Assembly: GCA_017470995.1 (NCBI GenBank)
Contig: JAFUXI010000034.1
Location: forward strand, 31,479 to 95,478
Length of the DNA: 64,000 nucleotides
Source of the DNA: Spirochaetales bacterium
GTDB taxonomy: Bacteria; Spirochaetota; Spirochaetia; Sphaerochaetales; Sphaerochaetaceae
Direction of reading: 5' to 3'
Positions 42,236 through 50,812 of this stretch are shown here, piece after piece. Made by a program: the position numbers and the translations under genes. Position 1 is the stretch's first letter. Every line of letters starts with the position of its first letter. The notes below the pieces were generated by a model. It made no database searches and was not told where the DNA came from. It worked only from the letters and a program-made list of their open reading frames with translations.

Positions 42236-43330
42236 ATGATTATAAAGAAGCTGGTCCTGGATGGTTTCCGCAATATCCGGGACCGCGAAATCGATACCTC
42301 TGCAAAACAGATAATCCTCACTGGTGAGAACGGTCAGGGAAAGACAAATCTCCTTGAAGCCCTCTATATTCTCTGCTATGGAAATTCCTTCAGGACTCAG
42401 AACCTCAAGGAAGCCGTAGCACATGGAAAAGAAGGATTCAGACTCTGCTCCGTTTTCGAAGACTCCCAGGGGCTGGAAAGAAAAGCAGAGATATCCTTTC
42501 AGGAAGGAAAGAAGATCATAAAACTTGACAATAAGGAGATAAGGGACAGAAAGGAACTGATCTATTGTCTTCCGTGCATTGTCTTCTCACATGACGATAT
42601 TGAATTCGTACGTGGAGAACCGGAGAACCGGAGAAGATTCTTCGACCAGACAATGACCATGTACGATCCTGTTTTCTTTGATGACCTCAGGCGATATAAG
42701 ATGATTCTAAAACAGAGAAATGCTGCGATAAAGGATCAGAGACTGTCGCTGCTGGATATCTATGACCAGAAACTGGCTTCATATGGAATCCAGATCATGA
42801 AGGCCAGAAAATCCGTCTGTTCATCCTTTTCCTCTATTTTTCCGGATATATACAATGCGGTTTCGCTTGAAGACAGGGGAATAGAAATACAATACCGTCC
42901 GTCCTGGGGAGATGGTGATTCTGTCGATGAAATAATCGAGCGACTGTTCAGCCAGAGGGATACGGATCTGAAGATGAATACCACGACAAGCGGACCTCAT
43001 AGGGATAGGTTTCTCATAACCGACAGGAACGGACAGTTCATAAGCACGGCTTCCACCGGGCAGATGAGGCTGGCTTCGCTGGTATTCAGATCCGCACAGG
43101 CAGCATTCTTCAGACAGAAGACAGGTCTGTATCCGATTTTCCTAATTGATGATGTCCTATTAGAGTTGGATGCGCCAAAAAGATCACGTTACCTATCATA
43201 TTTAGGACATTATAATCAGGCATTTTTCACTTTTCTTCCTGAAGAGAAGTATTTTGGTTCTTTCTTTGACTTAAATGGTCCTGATACAAAGAAATATAAG
43301 GTTGAAGACGGGAGTTTCTCAAATGGCTGA
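42236..43330 (+). CDS. recF: DNA replication and repair protein RecF
   Basis: This 364-residue SMC-like ATPase has Walker A TGENGQGKTNLLEALY (about 30-45), signature TSTGQMRLASL near 270 and Walker B FLIDDVLLELD near 305. It loads RecA at gaps with RecO/RecR. It follows dnaN by 14 bases and overlaps the DUF721 gene by 8 bases. Confidence 0.95.
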   Translation: MIIKKLVLDGFRNIRDREIDTSAKQIILTGENGQGKTNLLEALYILCYGNSFRTQNLKEAVAHGKEGFRLCSVFEDSQGLERKAEISFQEGKKIIKLDNKEIRDRKELIYCLPCIVFSHDDIEFVRGEPENRRRFFDQTMTMYDPVFFDDLRRYKMILKQRNAAIKDQRLSLLDIYDQKLASYGIQIMKARKSVCSSFSSIFPDIYNAVSLEDRGIEIQYRPSWGDGDSVDEIIERLFSQRDTDLKMNTTTSGPHRDRFLITDRNGQFISTASTGQMRLASLVFRSAQAAFFRQKTGLYPIFLIDDVLLELDAPKRSRYLSYLGHYNQAFFTFLPEEKYFGSFFDLNGPDTKKYKVEDGSFSNG

Positions 43331-43679
43331 AAAAAAGAGTGTTCCAAGGTATAAAAAAGACAATTACAAGCCTCTTGCCAATGAAGACCCGACCTCAAGC
43401 GATGTTTTCTTCAATCAGGTTCTGGACCGTTTTCACATCGATCTTGATGATGTTTCAAGCCAGGTGGTCGTGCATTGGAAGACCCTTGTTGAGCCGGCTG
43501 TGGCAGATCATTCGAAGTGCGAGAAAATCAAGGACGGAGTTCTCTATCTCACATGCGACCACCCGTCAAGGGCTTCTTACATAAGGCTCAACTCCAGGGA
43601 GATAATAAAGTCCATACGTTCTGTTTTTCCTGAAATTGAATTGAAGAAAATAATTACGAGAGTAAAGAACGCCACTTGA
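43323..43679 (+). CDS. DUF721 domain protein (DciA-like)
   Basis: The 118-residue protein fits the DUF721 family: a basic N-terminus (AEKKSVPRYKKDNY), then VVVHWKTLVEPAVADHSKCEKIKDG, DGVLYLTCDHPSRASYI and SIRSVFPEIELKKI. In many bacteria lacking DnaC, DUF721 proteins (DciA) help load the DnaB helicase. Its position after recF in the origin operon fits this. ATG 43323 overlaps recF. Confidence 0.75.
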   Translation: MAEKKSVPRYKKDNYKPLANEDPTSSDVFFNQVLDRFHIDLDDVSSQVVVHWKTLVEPAVADHSKCEKIKDGVLYLTCDHPSRASYIRLNSREIIKSIRSVFPEIELKKIITRVKNAT

Positions 43680-43782
43680 CGAACATTTTCATTAAATCTA
43701 TACTCAATTGCTCAGGTATGGGTTTGTCCTATTACTTGATATATAGAAAATCCCGCGTTAAGCGATAAAATGGAGTAAAACC

Positions 43783-43950
43783 ATGAGTTACAAAGGCAAA
43801 AGAACCTATCAGCCCAGTAAGATCAAGAGAAACAGGAAGTTTGGATTCAGAGCTCGTATGGCAACAAAGGGCGGTCGTCTGGTATTGGCAAGAAGAAGAG
43901 CAAAAGGCAGACACAGCCTTACAGTCTCTGATGAGAAGAAGCCTTACTAA
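43783..43950 (+). CDS. rpmH: Ribosomal protein L34
   Basis: A 55-residue basic protein: [20 protein letters not shown], then [23 protein letters not shown]. It has the standard L34 core with a slightly longer tail ([12 protein letters not shown]). A TGGAGT ribosome site stands 9 bases upstream. Its end overlaps the likely start of rnpA by 20 bases. Confidence 0.96.
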   Translation: MSYKGKRTYQPSKIKRNRKFGFRARMATKGGRLVLARRRAKGRHSLTVSDEKKPY

Positions 43951-44317
43951 GAACAGAATAATCAGACTTAAAGCAGATATTGACAATGTCTTCAAAGCAG
44001 GAAAAAGGTACTCTCTTTCCTGCTTTAAGTTGTTTGTGGCAAGCAATGATCTTGCATACAGCAGAATCATAGTCATACCTGCCAGACATTACGGAAATTC
44101 GGTTCAGAGAAATCTTATCCGCAGACAGATCAAGGAAATCTGGAGAACAAATCAGGATAAGTTCGTCGACGGACTGGATTTTGCCGTAATTGTTTACCCG
44201 ATGCATGACAGAACCCTTTCATACGAAGAAAAGCAGGCAATGATTCTTGAACTCTTCAGAAAAGGAGGCTGTATCAAACCAGAAACCGGTGCATCGGACG
44301 ACGATTTCAGGAGCTGA
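43931..44317 (+). CDS. rnpA: Ribonuclease P protein component
   Basis: From ATG 43931 the protein has 128 residues: [20 protein letters not shown] and the RNR motif in [18 protein letters not shown], the contact to P RNA. The frame is open further upstream through almost all of rpmH, but residues before MRRSL do not look like a protein. The 20-base overlap with rpmH suggests coupled translation. The usual yidD is absent; yidC follows after 2 bases. Confidence 0.92.
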   Translation: MRRSLTKNRIIRLKADIDNVFKAGKRYSLSCFKLFVASNDLAYSRIIVIPARHYGNSVQRNLIRRQIKEIWRTNQDKFVDGLDFAVIVYPMHDRTLSYEEKQAMILELFRKGGCIKPETGASDDDFRS

Positions 44318-44319
44318 TA

Positions 44320-46179
44320 ATGGACAAAAAAACCATTCTGGCTATTGTCCTCGTCGTGTTGGTCATCACGATCAGCATGATGATACAGACCAATCTGTTC
44401 AGCAATCAGGCAGTAGAAGCTCAGGCCGCAGCTGAGGCACAGAGTCAGGAAGCTGCTGTACAGGCAGAACAGACAACGGTCGTCGAGGAAGAGAAGAGCA
44501 CTGCAACTATCTCTTCCGTTTCAAAGAACACCTCAACAGAGAAATTCTTTTTCAAAACAGATCTGTATGAGGTCGAGTTCGACCCAATTGGAGCCAGCAT
44601 ATCCTCTCTGGTACTCAGTGAGCATACCGATGCTGACGGAGAGGGTATCGATATCGTCTTCAAGGGTGAGAACGGACACAATGCTTTCCTTCTGTACTGG
44701 GGCGATGACCTTTCCAATCCGGTACTGGACACATTCTCATACGTCGTAGACGGTCAGAAGGTGATTTTCACCAATGACTATACCGATCCAAACGGACACA
44801 AGTTCACTGTTGTAAAGACCTACGAGTTCAAGGACGGCGAGTATCTGTTCGCCGTAACCGTCGACCTTGTAGGAGGTTCCGATTTCAAGGGAATAGGAAA
44901 CCTGAACGGCTATGCCTACACTCTTGGTTTCGAGCCTCAGGTAGGACCTGCCTTCAAGCAGATGAAGAACAACAACTACGACTACAGGCGTGTCTATATC
45001 GATGGATACAACAACAAGGGCAAGCTCAAGAAGAGTATGGTCAAGTTCTCCGACGGTACCTACTACACGACAAGCCAGCTTCAGTGGCTCAGCGTCACCA
45101 GCAAATACTTCACGGTAGTAGGACTTCCCAAGGACAACACCCTTGCATACAAGTATTCCGCAATCCAGACCACAGGTGGAGAGATTGCCCAGACCGACAG
45201 TCTGTTCTTCTCAAGACCTGAGACGTTCGATTCTTCAAGCGATACCATCTACTTCTATGCAGGACCTCAGCTGAAGAAGTATCTGAACTCCTACTACAGC
45301 GGAATGGACAATGCATGGGGACTCAGAAGTACCAATCTCGATGCCGCAATGGAAAGCGGATCCATGTTCGGATGGCTTGAGAACATCCTCAAATGGATGC
45401 TCACCATGCTCTACAAGATTATTCCCAACTACGGAGTCGGAATCATCCTGCTGACCATCATCATAAAGATCCTGCTCTGGCCTCTCTCGAGAAAGAGCGC
45501 AGCGTCAACTGCAAAGATGACAGCCCTGCAGCCCAAGATCAAGGAACTCCAGACCAAGTACAAGGATAATCCTCAGAAGCTGAATCAGGAAACGGCGGCC
45601 CTCTATAAGACAGAGGGAGTAAGCCCACTCGGAGGATGTCTCCCGATGTTGCTGCAGTTCCCGATCCTGATTGCAATGTACGGACTGCTGAACAAGCACT
45701 TCGAGCTTCGCGGTGCACTGTTCATCCCCGGTTGGATCCCCGACCTCTCGGTACCTGAGACAATTGCCACCCTCGGTTTCAACATCCCGCTTCTCGGAAA
45801 CGAGATCCACCTGCTGCCGATACTCTATACAGCCAGCATGATCTTCTCCATGAAGATAACACAGGGCCAGAACAGCACGGCCGGTCAGGGCAAGGGAATG
45901 CAGTTCTTCATGATGTACGGAATGCCTATTCTGTTCTTCTTCATCCTCTACAGTGCTCCGTCCGGACTGCTTCTCTACTGGATGGCACAGAACATACTGT
46001 CGATGGGACAGCAGTTCTATACCAACGCCAAGCTGAAGAAGAACCCGAAGGCCTTTGACAAGAAGGGCGCTTCCGAAGACAAGGTCCCTGAGGCAGTGAA
46101 GAGATATCAGGAAAGGCTGAAGAAACTTGAAGAAGCAAAAGCTGCCGCAGCAAAGGCCAACAAGAACAAGAAGAAATAA
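44320..46179 (+). CDS. yidC: Membrane protein insertase YidC
   Basis: The 619-residue diderm-type YidC has an N-terminal membrane anchor (ILAIVLVVLVITISMMI), a large periplasmic beta domain (about 70-340), and the conserved insertase core from about 350: KWMLTMLYKIIPNYGVGIIL, PLSRKSAASTAKMTALQPKI and PLGGCLPMLLQFPILIAMY. A basic C-terminal tail rich in Lys and Ala may help ribosome contact. The periplasmic domain points to a double-membrane organism. Confidence 0.96.
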   Translation: MDKKTILAIVLVVLVITISMMIQTNLFSNQAVEAQAAAEAQSQEAAVQAEQTTVVEEEKSTATISSVSKNTSTEKFFFKTDLYEVEFDPIGASISSLVLSEHTDADGEGIDIVFKGENGHNAFLLYWGDDLSNPVLDTFSYVVDGQKVIFTNDYTDPNGHKFTVVKTYEFKDGEYLFAVTVDLVGGSDFKGIGNLNGYAYTLGFEPQVGPAFKQMKNNNYDYRRVYIDGYNNKGKLKKSMVKFSDGTYYTTSQLQWLSVTSKYFTVVGLPKDNTLAYKYSAIQTTGGEIAQTDSLFFSRPETFDSSSDTIYFYAGPQLKKYLNSYYSGMDNAWGLRSTNLDAAMESGSMFGWLENILKWMLTMLYKIIPNYGVGIILLTIIIKILLWPLSRKSAASTAKMTALQPKIKELQTKYKDNPQKLNQETAALYKTEGVSPLGGCLPMLLQFPILIAMYGLLNKHFELRGALFIPGWIPDLSVPETIATLGFNIPLLGNEIHLLPILYTASMIFSMKITQGQNSTAGQGKGMQFFMMYGMPILFFFILYSAPSGLLLYWMAQNILSMGQQFYTNAKLKKNPKAFDKKGASEDKVPEAVKRYQERLKKLEEAKAAAAKANKNKKK

Positions 46180-46202
46180 GAGCGATAGCTCAGAGGATAT
46201 AT

Positions 46203-46943
46203 ATGACAAGAGAATTTGAAGGAAAAACCGAGCAGGATGCCATCAACCAGGCAATAGAAGCTCTTCATATTGAGAGAGAGGATTTCGATGTCGAGATTAT
46301 CGACAACGGCAGAAGAGGCCTCTTCAAGAAGGCAAACGTAAAAATCCGCGTTCATATCGATTCCATGCAGGATGAGGAAGACAGCAAGCCTTTCATTCCC
46401 GAGGACGAAGAAGATGAAAAGACCGGCTATGCCGAGGATTCCGAATCCGAAGAGGATGAGGACGAGGAGGATCTTGAGCCCAACGAGGAGCTCGAGAACC
46501 AGGTCTGCGCTTTCATCGACGAGATGGTCGGACATATGGGATATGAATCAAAGACCACCGTTTCATCCAGAAAGGGAAAGAAGGTCAACCTCGATATCGC
46601 CAGCGAGTCCTCCAACATCATTATCGGACGCAAGGGAAAGAACCTCGATGCAATCCAGGTTCTGGCCAATGTGTTTGCCGGAAAGATCGACAGCGAGCGC
46701 AAGATCATCGTTGATTCCGAAGGCTACAGGATCCGCCATGAAGAGCAGATCATCAAGGAGGCCTACAGGACTGCAATGCAGGTCAGGAAGTCCGGCAGAA
46801 GCCGCCTCCTCGAGCCGATGAATCCGTACGAGAGACGCCTTGTGCACACTGCACTCAATGACGTTACCGGCATTGAGACAAAGAGCGAGGGCGAGGGCCT
46901 CTACAAACAGGTCCGCGTCATCTGCAAGCGCAAGAGATACTGA
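46203..46943 (+). CDS. jag: Jag/KhpB RNA-binding protein
   Basis: A 246-residue protein with Jag_N (1-55: REFEGKTEQDAINQAIEAL, NGRRGLFKKANVKI), a very acidic linker (about 60-98, mostly Glu and Asp), a KH domain with IIGRKGKNLDAIQ near 140-155 and an R3H domain with NPYERRLVHTAL near 203-214. Homologues (KhpB/EloR) bind RNA and control cell elongation and division. It is the usual end of the rpmH-rnpA-yidC-jag cluster. It ends directly against the convergent adenosine kinase gene. Confidence 0.94.
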   Translation: MTREFEGKTEQDAINQAIEALHIEREDFDVEIIDNGRRGLFKKANVKIRVHIDSMQDEEDSKPFIPEDEEDEKTGYAEDSESEEDEDEEDLEPNEELENQVCAFIDEMVGHMGYESKTTVSSRKGKKVNLDIASESSNIIIGRKGKNLDAIQVLANVFAGKIDSERKIIVDSEGYRIRHEEQIIKEAYRTAMQVRKSGRSRLLEPMNPYERRLVHTALNDVTGIETKSEGEGLYKQVRVICKRKRY

Positions 46944-47948
46944 TTAGATTGATGAGATCATCTTTTTCAGGTCGGGAATCTTCTCTTCGGAGAATTGAGC
47001 CCCGACCTGTTTTATTATCTGGCCGGCAAGTTCGGATGCGACGTTTCCGCTGCGTACTATGTCCATTCCGTTGCAAAGGCCGTAAAGGAAGCCGGCAGCA
47101 TATGTATCGCCTGCACCCGTGGTGTCAACAGGGGTTTCGGGGCCCTGCACCGGTATCTCATATACTGTGCGTCTGTAGCTGATGAAAGAGCCTTTCTTGC
47201 CGTTCTTGACTATAGCTGTCTCGCAGAGCTTTCCCATTGTCTTGCAGCACTCATACGGATCGTAGTTGTCGAAGAGCATGCGGGCTTCTTCCTTGTTTGC
47301 GAAGACAATGTCACAGTGGTTTTCGATCAACTCCAGAAAGGCATCGTGGTATCGGCCTACGGCAAAGGGATCTGCAATGTCGAATGAGACCATCACGTTG
47401 TTGCGTTTTGCAATCTCAAGGGCCTTGCGGATGGCTTCCATCTGGTTCTTGGTGTCCCACATGTAGCCCGTGAAGTGGAAGAAATCGGATCTTGCGACCT
47501 CCTCTTCGATGACATCTTCCGGGCAGAAGTCGCGGTTGGCTCCCAGATAGGTGTTCATGGTACGTTCCGAGTCAGGAGTTATCAGGATGATGGAAGAGCC
47601 TGTTACGTTTGCATCGGAGACAGCAAGGTTGTCCCGTACTCCCAGTGATCTGAGACGCTCGCGGTAGATCGTGCCGTATTCGTCCGTTCCGACCTTACCT
47701 GCCAGGGTTGATTCAATGCCGAGTGAGGATAGGGTTATCACTGTGTTCGGACAGCTTCCGCCGCACGAGAAGGCCGGATGCTTGGTTTTGATGAATTCGG
47801 TCAGTTCCAGCCTTTTCTCGAGGGAAATGAGGTTCATGGTGCCTTTGTAGAGCCCCAGAGCCTTGAGTTCCTCGTCAGAGACGCTGACTATGACATCTAT
47901 GAGGGGATTTCCTATTCCGTAGACTATTCCCTTGCTGTTTTTCATCAT
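46944..47948 (-). CDS. PfkB-family adenosine kinase
   Basis: This 334-residue ribokinase-fold kinase has an N-terminal YGIGNPLIDVIV, SCGGSCPNTV (substrate glycines) and the catalytic DTTGAGDTYAAGFLYG near residue 265. The N-terminus and the overall arrangement match adenosine kinase-like members best, but other nucleoside or sugar substrates cannot be ruled out. Its stop abuts the stop of jag. It lies 13 bases downstream of the aminopeptidase gene and may be in its operon. Confidence 0.82.
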   Translation of the reverse strand: MMKNSKGIVYGIGNPLIDVIVSVSDEELKALGLYKGTMNLISLEKRLELTEFIKTKHPAFSCGGSCPNTVITLSSLGIESTLAGKVGTDEYGTIYRERLRSLGVRDNLAVSDANVTGSSIILITPDSERTMNTYLGANRDFCPEDVIEEEVARSDFFHFTGYMWDTKNQMEAIRKALEIAKRNNVMVSFDIADPFAVGRYHDAFLELIENHCDIVFANKEEARMLFDNYDPYECCKTMGKLCETAIVKNGKKGSFISYRRTVYEIPVQGPETPVDTTGAGDTYAAGFLYGLCNGMDIVRSGNVASELAGQIIKQVGAQFSEEKIPDLKKMISSI

Positions 47949-47961
47949 CTGCTCCCTGATC

Positions 47962-49719
47962 TCAAAGGGGCTCCGTAGCCTGGATCAGATAATCCCTGGA
48001 GCTTTCCTCGACCATCGGCAGAAGCATATCGCGCACCCAGCGGTGATATTCGTTGACCATGTCCACTTCCTGATCGGTGAGCATTTCCTTGACTATCAGA
48101 TCTCTCTCATATGGGCAGCATGTCAGGACCTCGAAGGTATAGAATTTGCCGAATTCGGTCTCCATTGCCTCCGTTACGGCAACAAGGTTCTCGATTCTGA
48201 TGCCGTGCCGACCTTCCTTGTAGAGTCCCGGCTCATCGCTGATGACCATGCCCGGCTCAAGCGCGACCGGTTCTCCGGTGCCCTGTTTTGAAGAGATTCT
48301 CTGCGGTCCTTCGTGAACTGAAAGACGGTGTCCGACTCCGTGGCCTGTACCGTGGAAGTAATCCATGCCCCTCTGCCAGAGGAACTGGTGGGCAAGAGCA
48401 TCAAGCTGATGGCCCGTGGTTCCTTTCGGGAAAACCTGCGAAGAGAGGGCGAGATGGCCCTTGAGGACAAGGGTGTAGTCTTCCTTCTGCTCCTGTGTTG
48501 CTTCTCCGAAGAGCAGGGTTCGCGTAATATCCGTTGTTCCACAGGTGTACTGTCCGCCGGAATCAAGGACAAGGAGCCCGTTTCCGCAGATCGGGATATC
48601 CGTTTCCTCGGTTGCGCTGTAGTGGACGACCGCACCGTGTGCTCCGAATCCCGCAATGGTTCCGAATGAAGGACCGAGGTATTCCTCTTCCATCTCTCGT
48701 TCGTCCGAGAGCGCCTTTGCGATGGAAAGCTCGGTGAAGTCGAATTCATTGCGCTTCACCAGCGCAAGGAAATTCACGAGGGCAACGCCGTCCAGTATGT
48801 GGGCGACCCTCATGCCGTCGAGCTCGGTCTCGTTCTTGACGGCCTTCATGTCGGTTGAGTACTCGCGGCCGTTGGAAAGACTTACGCCTTCTGCCTTGTC
48901 CAGAGCATTCTTCATCTTCATGTTGATGCGCTCAGGATTGAGGCGCACCGTTACGTTCTTCAATGCAGACAGTTCATCTGCAACTGCATCATAGGGGAGA
49001 ACCTCATAGCCTTCAGGCTTTGTGTCCTTGAATCGTGCCATGGGAGTAAAGAGCTTGACGCAATCCGGTCCTATCAGCAGATGGGCAAGGAACACAGGGG
49101 TGTCGTTGATGTCGCTTCCTCTGAGGTTCAGTATCCATGCAATGTCGTCCAAACTGGAAATGAGCTGATAATCTTCCTTGCTCTGATGGCCCTTATTGCG
49201 GAGATTTATTATTTTTTGCTGAACACTAAGGCCTGTCAGGCTATCATCAAGGCTGATTACCGGATTTTCCGGCATAGCAGGACGGTCGGTCCAGATTGCA
49301 TCCAGAAGATCATCCGTTGCCACGACAACAAGGCCCTTGCTTCTATATCTCTCCATCGCGGCGATCATAAGCGTCTCTGCGGAGATTCCGATCTTCTGTC
49401 CGCCGGAGAAGTTCTCCGCCAGGAAATCAATCGGCCTTGATGCCTGAGGACCGTCGAGCTTTCTCATCTCGAAAACGGTTCCCTTGATCTGGTCCGCACA
49501 CTGGACGAAATATCTGGAATCGACCCAGATGAGTGCCTTGTCCATTGTCACGATTACGGTTCCCGCGCTGCCGGAGAAGCCGCTGATCCAGTGTCTGGAA
49601 GACCACCTCGGGCATACATATTCGCTCTGATGGGGGTCTGTTCCGTTGATGATCCAGGCAGAGAGTCCTGCCTTTGCCATTTCACGCCTTAAGGCATCAA
49701 CCTTTTCGTTTATTTGCAT
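47962..49719 (-). CDS. Xaa-Pro aminopeptidase (M24B)
   Basis: The 585-residue peptidase is of the three-domain type (two creatinase-like N-domains and a pita-bread domain). Metal ligands: the two Asp in LDSGGQYTCGTTDITR, His in YFHGTGHGVGHRLS, Glu in VISDEPGLY and Glu in RIENLVAV. It releases N-terminal residues before proline in the cytosol. It overlaps lgt upstream by 23 bases. Confidence 0.95.
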   Translation of the reverse strand: MQINEKVDALRREMAKAGLSAWIINGTDPHQSEYVCPRWSSRHWISGFSGSAGTVIVTMDKALIWVDSRYFVQCADQIKGTVFEMRKLDGPQASRPIDFLAENFSGGQKIGISAETLMIAAMERYRSKGLVVVATDDLLDAIWTDRPAMPENPVISLDDSLTGLSVQQKIINLRNKGHQSKEDYQLISSLDDIAWILNLRGSDINDTPVFLAHLLIGPDCVKLFTPMARFKDTKPEGYEVLPYDAVADELSALKNVTVRLNPERINMKMKNALDKAEGVSLSNGREYSTDMKAVKNETELDGMRVAHILDGVALVNFLALVKRNEFDFTELSIAKALSDEREMEEEYLGPSFGTIAGFGAHGAVVHYSATEETDIPICGNGLLVLDSGGQYTCGTTDITRTLLFGEATQEQKEDYTLVLKGHLALSSQVFPKGTTGHQLDALAHQFLWQRGMDYFHGTGHGVGHRLSVHEGPQRISSKQGTGEPVALEPGMVISDEPGLYKEGRHGIRIENLVAVTEAMETEFGKFYTFEVLTCCPYERDLIVKEMLTDQEVDMVNEYHRWVRDMLLPMVEESSRDYLIQATEPL

Positions 49720-50710
49720 TCTTGTTCCCTTTTCCCTTTGATTTCGGGTATGTGACAGGTTTTCCCTTGAATGAGTAGATTATCATGGCCGCTCCGGCAA
49801 CTATCATCAAGAAGCACAGGATCTGTCCCATTGATATGTTGAGAGCGGATTTGAATAGAGCGGTCGGCTCAGGTTCCTTTCCCAGGGCGATGACAAAGCC
49901 GATCTGGCTGTCCGGCTCGCGGAAATACTCGATGATAAAGCGGGCGAGCCCGTATCCGATGAAGTAGCTTCCGGTCAGAAGGCCGGGACCTTTCTTCCCA
50001 AGCAGGCGTTTTGCAATCGGTCTTAGGATAAACCAGAGGACAAGCCAGAGCACGACTCCCTCGAACAGGGCTTCGTACAGTTGCGACGGATGCCTGGGAA
50101 GGTTTACCATGGCTCCGGAAGTGTAGCTCATGCCGACCTTGTCCGCCACTTCGCGGACCCACTCGATCGATGTCGAGAAGGAAGGTGCATCCGGAAACAC
50201 CATTCCGACGGAACTTGCGGTGACTCTGCCCCAGAGCTCTCCGTTGATGAAGTTTCCGAGACGGCCGAAGGTATAGCCCAGAGGGATTGCCACGGTAAGA
50301 TGGTCCGCCATATCGAAGAACCGGTAACCGTGTTTCCTGCAGAAAAGCCAGACACCGAATACGCAGCCGATTACGCCTCCGTGGTAGCTCATTCCCGGAA
50401 GACCTACGAAGCGCCCGTTCTGGAAAGGCCAGAAAATCATCCAAGGGTGGGTCCAGTAATACCATGTTCCGTCATAGAGAAGGGTTGAGAAAATCCTTGC
50501 TCCGAGGATAAGGAATCCGACACCGTAGCAGAAGAGGGTGATCGTATCATCCGCATTCATGCCGTTGAGTTCACCGTGTCTGCATTCGTGGCGCACCAGT
50601 ATGTACGTGACGGTGAAGGCCACGAGGTACATAAGCGCATACCATCTGATTGGCAGAAACGGAACCACGAACGGTGAAATCCAGCTTGGGAAATCGACGT
50701 AAATCTGCAT
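49697..50710 (-). CDS. lgt: Prolipoprotein diacylglyceryl transferase
   Basis: From ATG 50710 the protein has 337 residues and about seven membrane helices. It has the Lgt signature GRLGNFINGELWGR, the HGG motif in MSYHGGVIG, and RHPSQLYEAL. It attaches diacylglycerol to lipobox cysteines of proteins such as the four lipoproteins in this window. A basic tail (KSKGKGNKNANKRKG) is unusual in length. It is divergent from the processing protease gene. Confidence 0.96.
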   Translation of the reverse strand: MQIYVDFPSWISPFVVPFLPIRWYALMYLVAFTVTYILVRHECRHGELNGMNADDTITLFCYGVGFLILGARIFSTLLYDGTWYYWTHPWMIFWPFQNGRFVGLPGMSYHGGVIGCVFGVWLFCRKHGYRFFDMADHLTVAIPLGYTFGRLGNFINGELWGRVTASSVGMVFPDAPSFSTSIEWVREVADKVGMSYTSGAMVNLPRHPSQLYEALFEGVVLWLVLWFILRPIAKRLLGKKGPGLLTGSYFIGYGLARFIIEYFREPDSQIGFVIALGKEPEPTALFKSALNISMGQILCFLMIVAGAAMIIYSFKGKPVTYPKSKGKGNKNANKRKG

Positions 50711-50812
50711 ACTGTGATGATAGCACAGATGCATATTCCATATAAATGTGTTTTTTGTGTGTTGTTCCCAGAATTGAAAGACGCACAGCCCAAAAAGTTG
50801 TATATTTCAAGC

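Noticed and set aside
43841..43930. TTG start of an N-terminally extended RnpA inside rpmH
   Set aside because: Residues before MRRSLTKNR show no similarity to RnpA and simply reflect the open second frame of rpmH.
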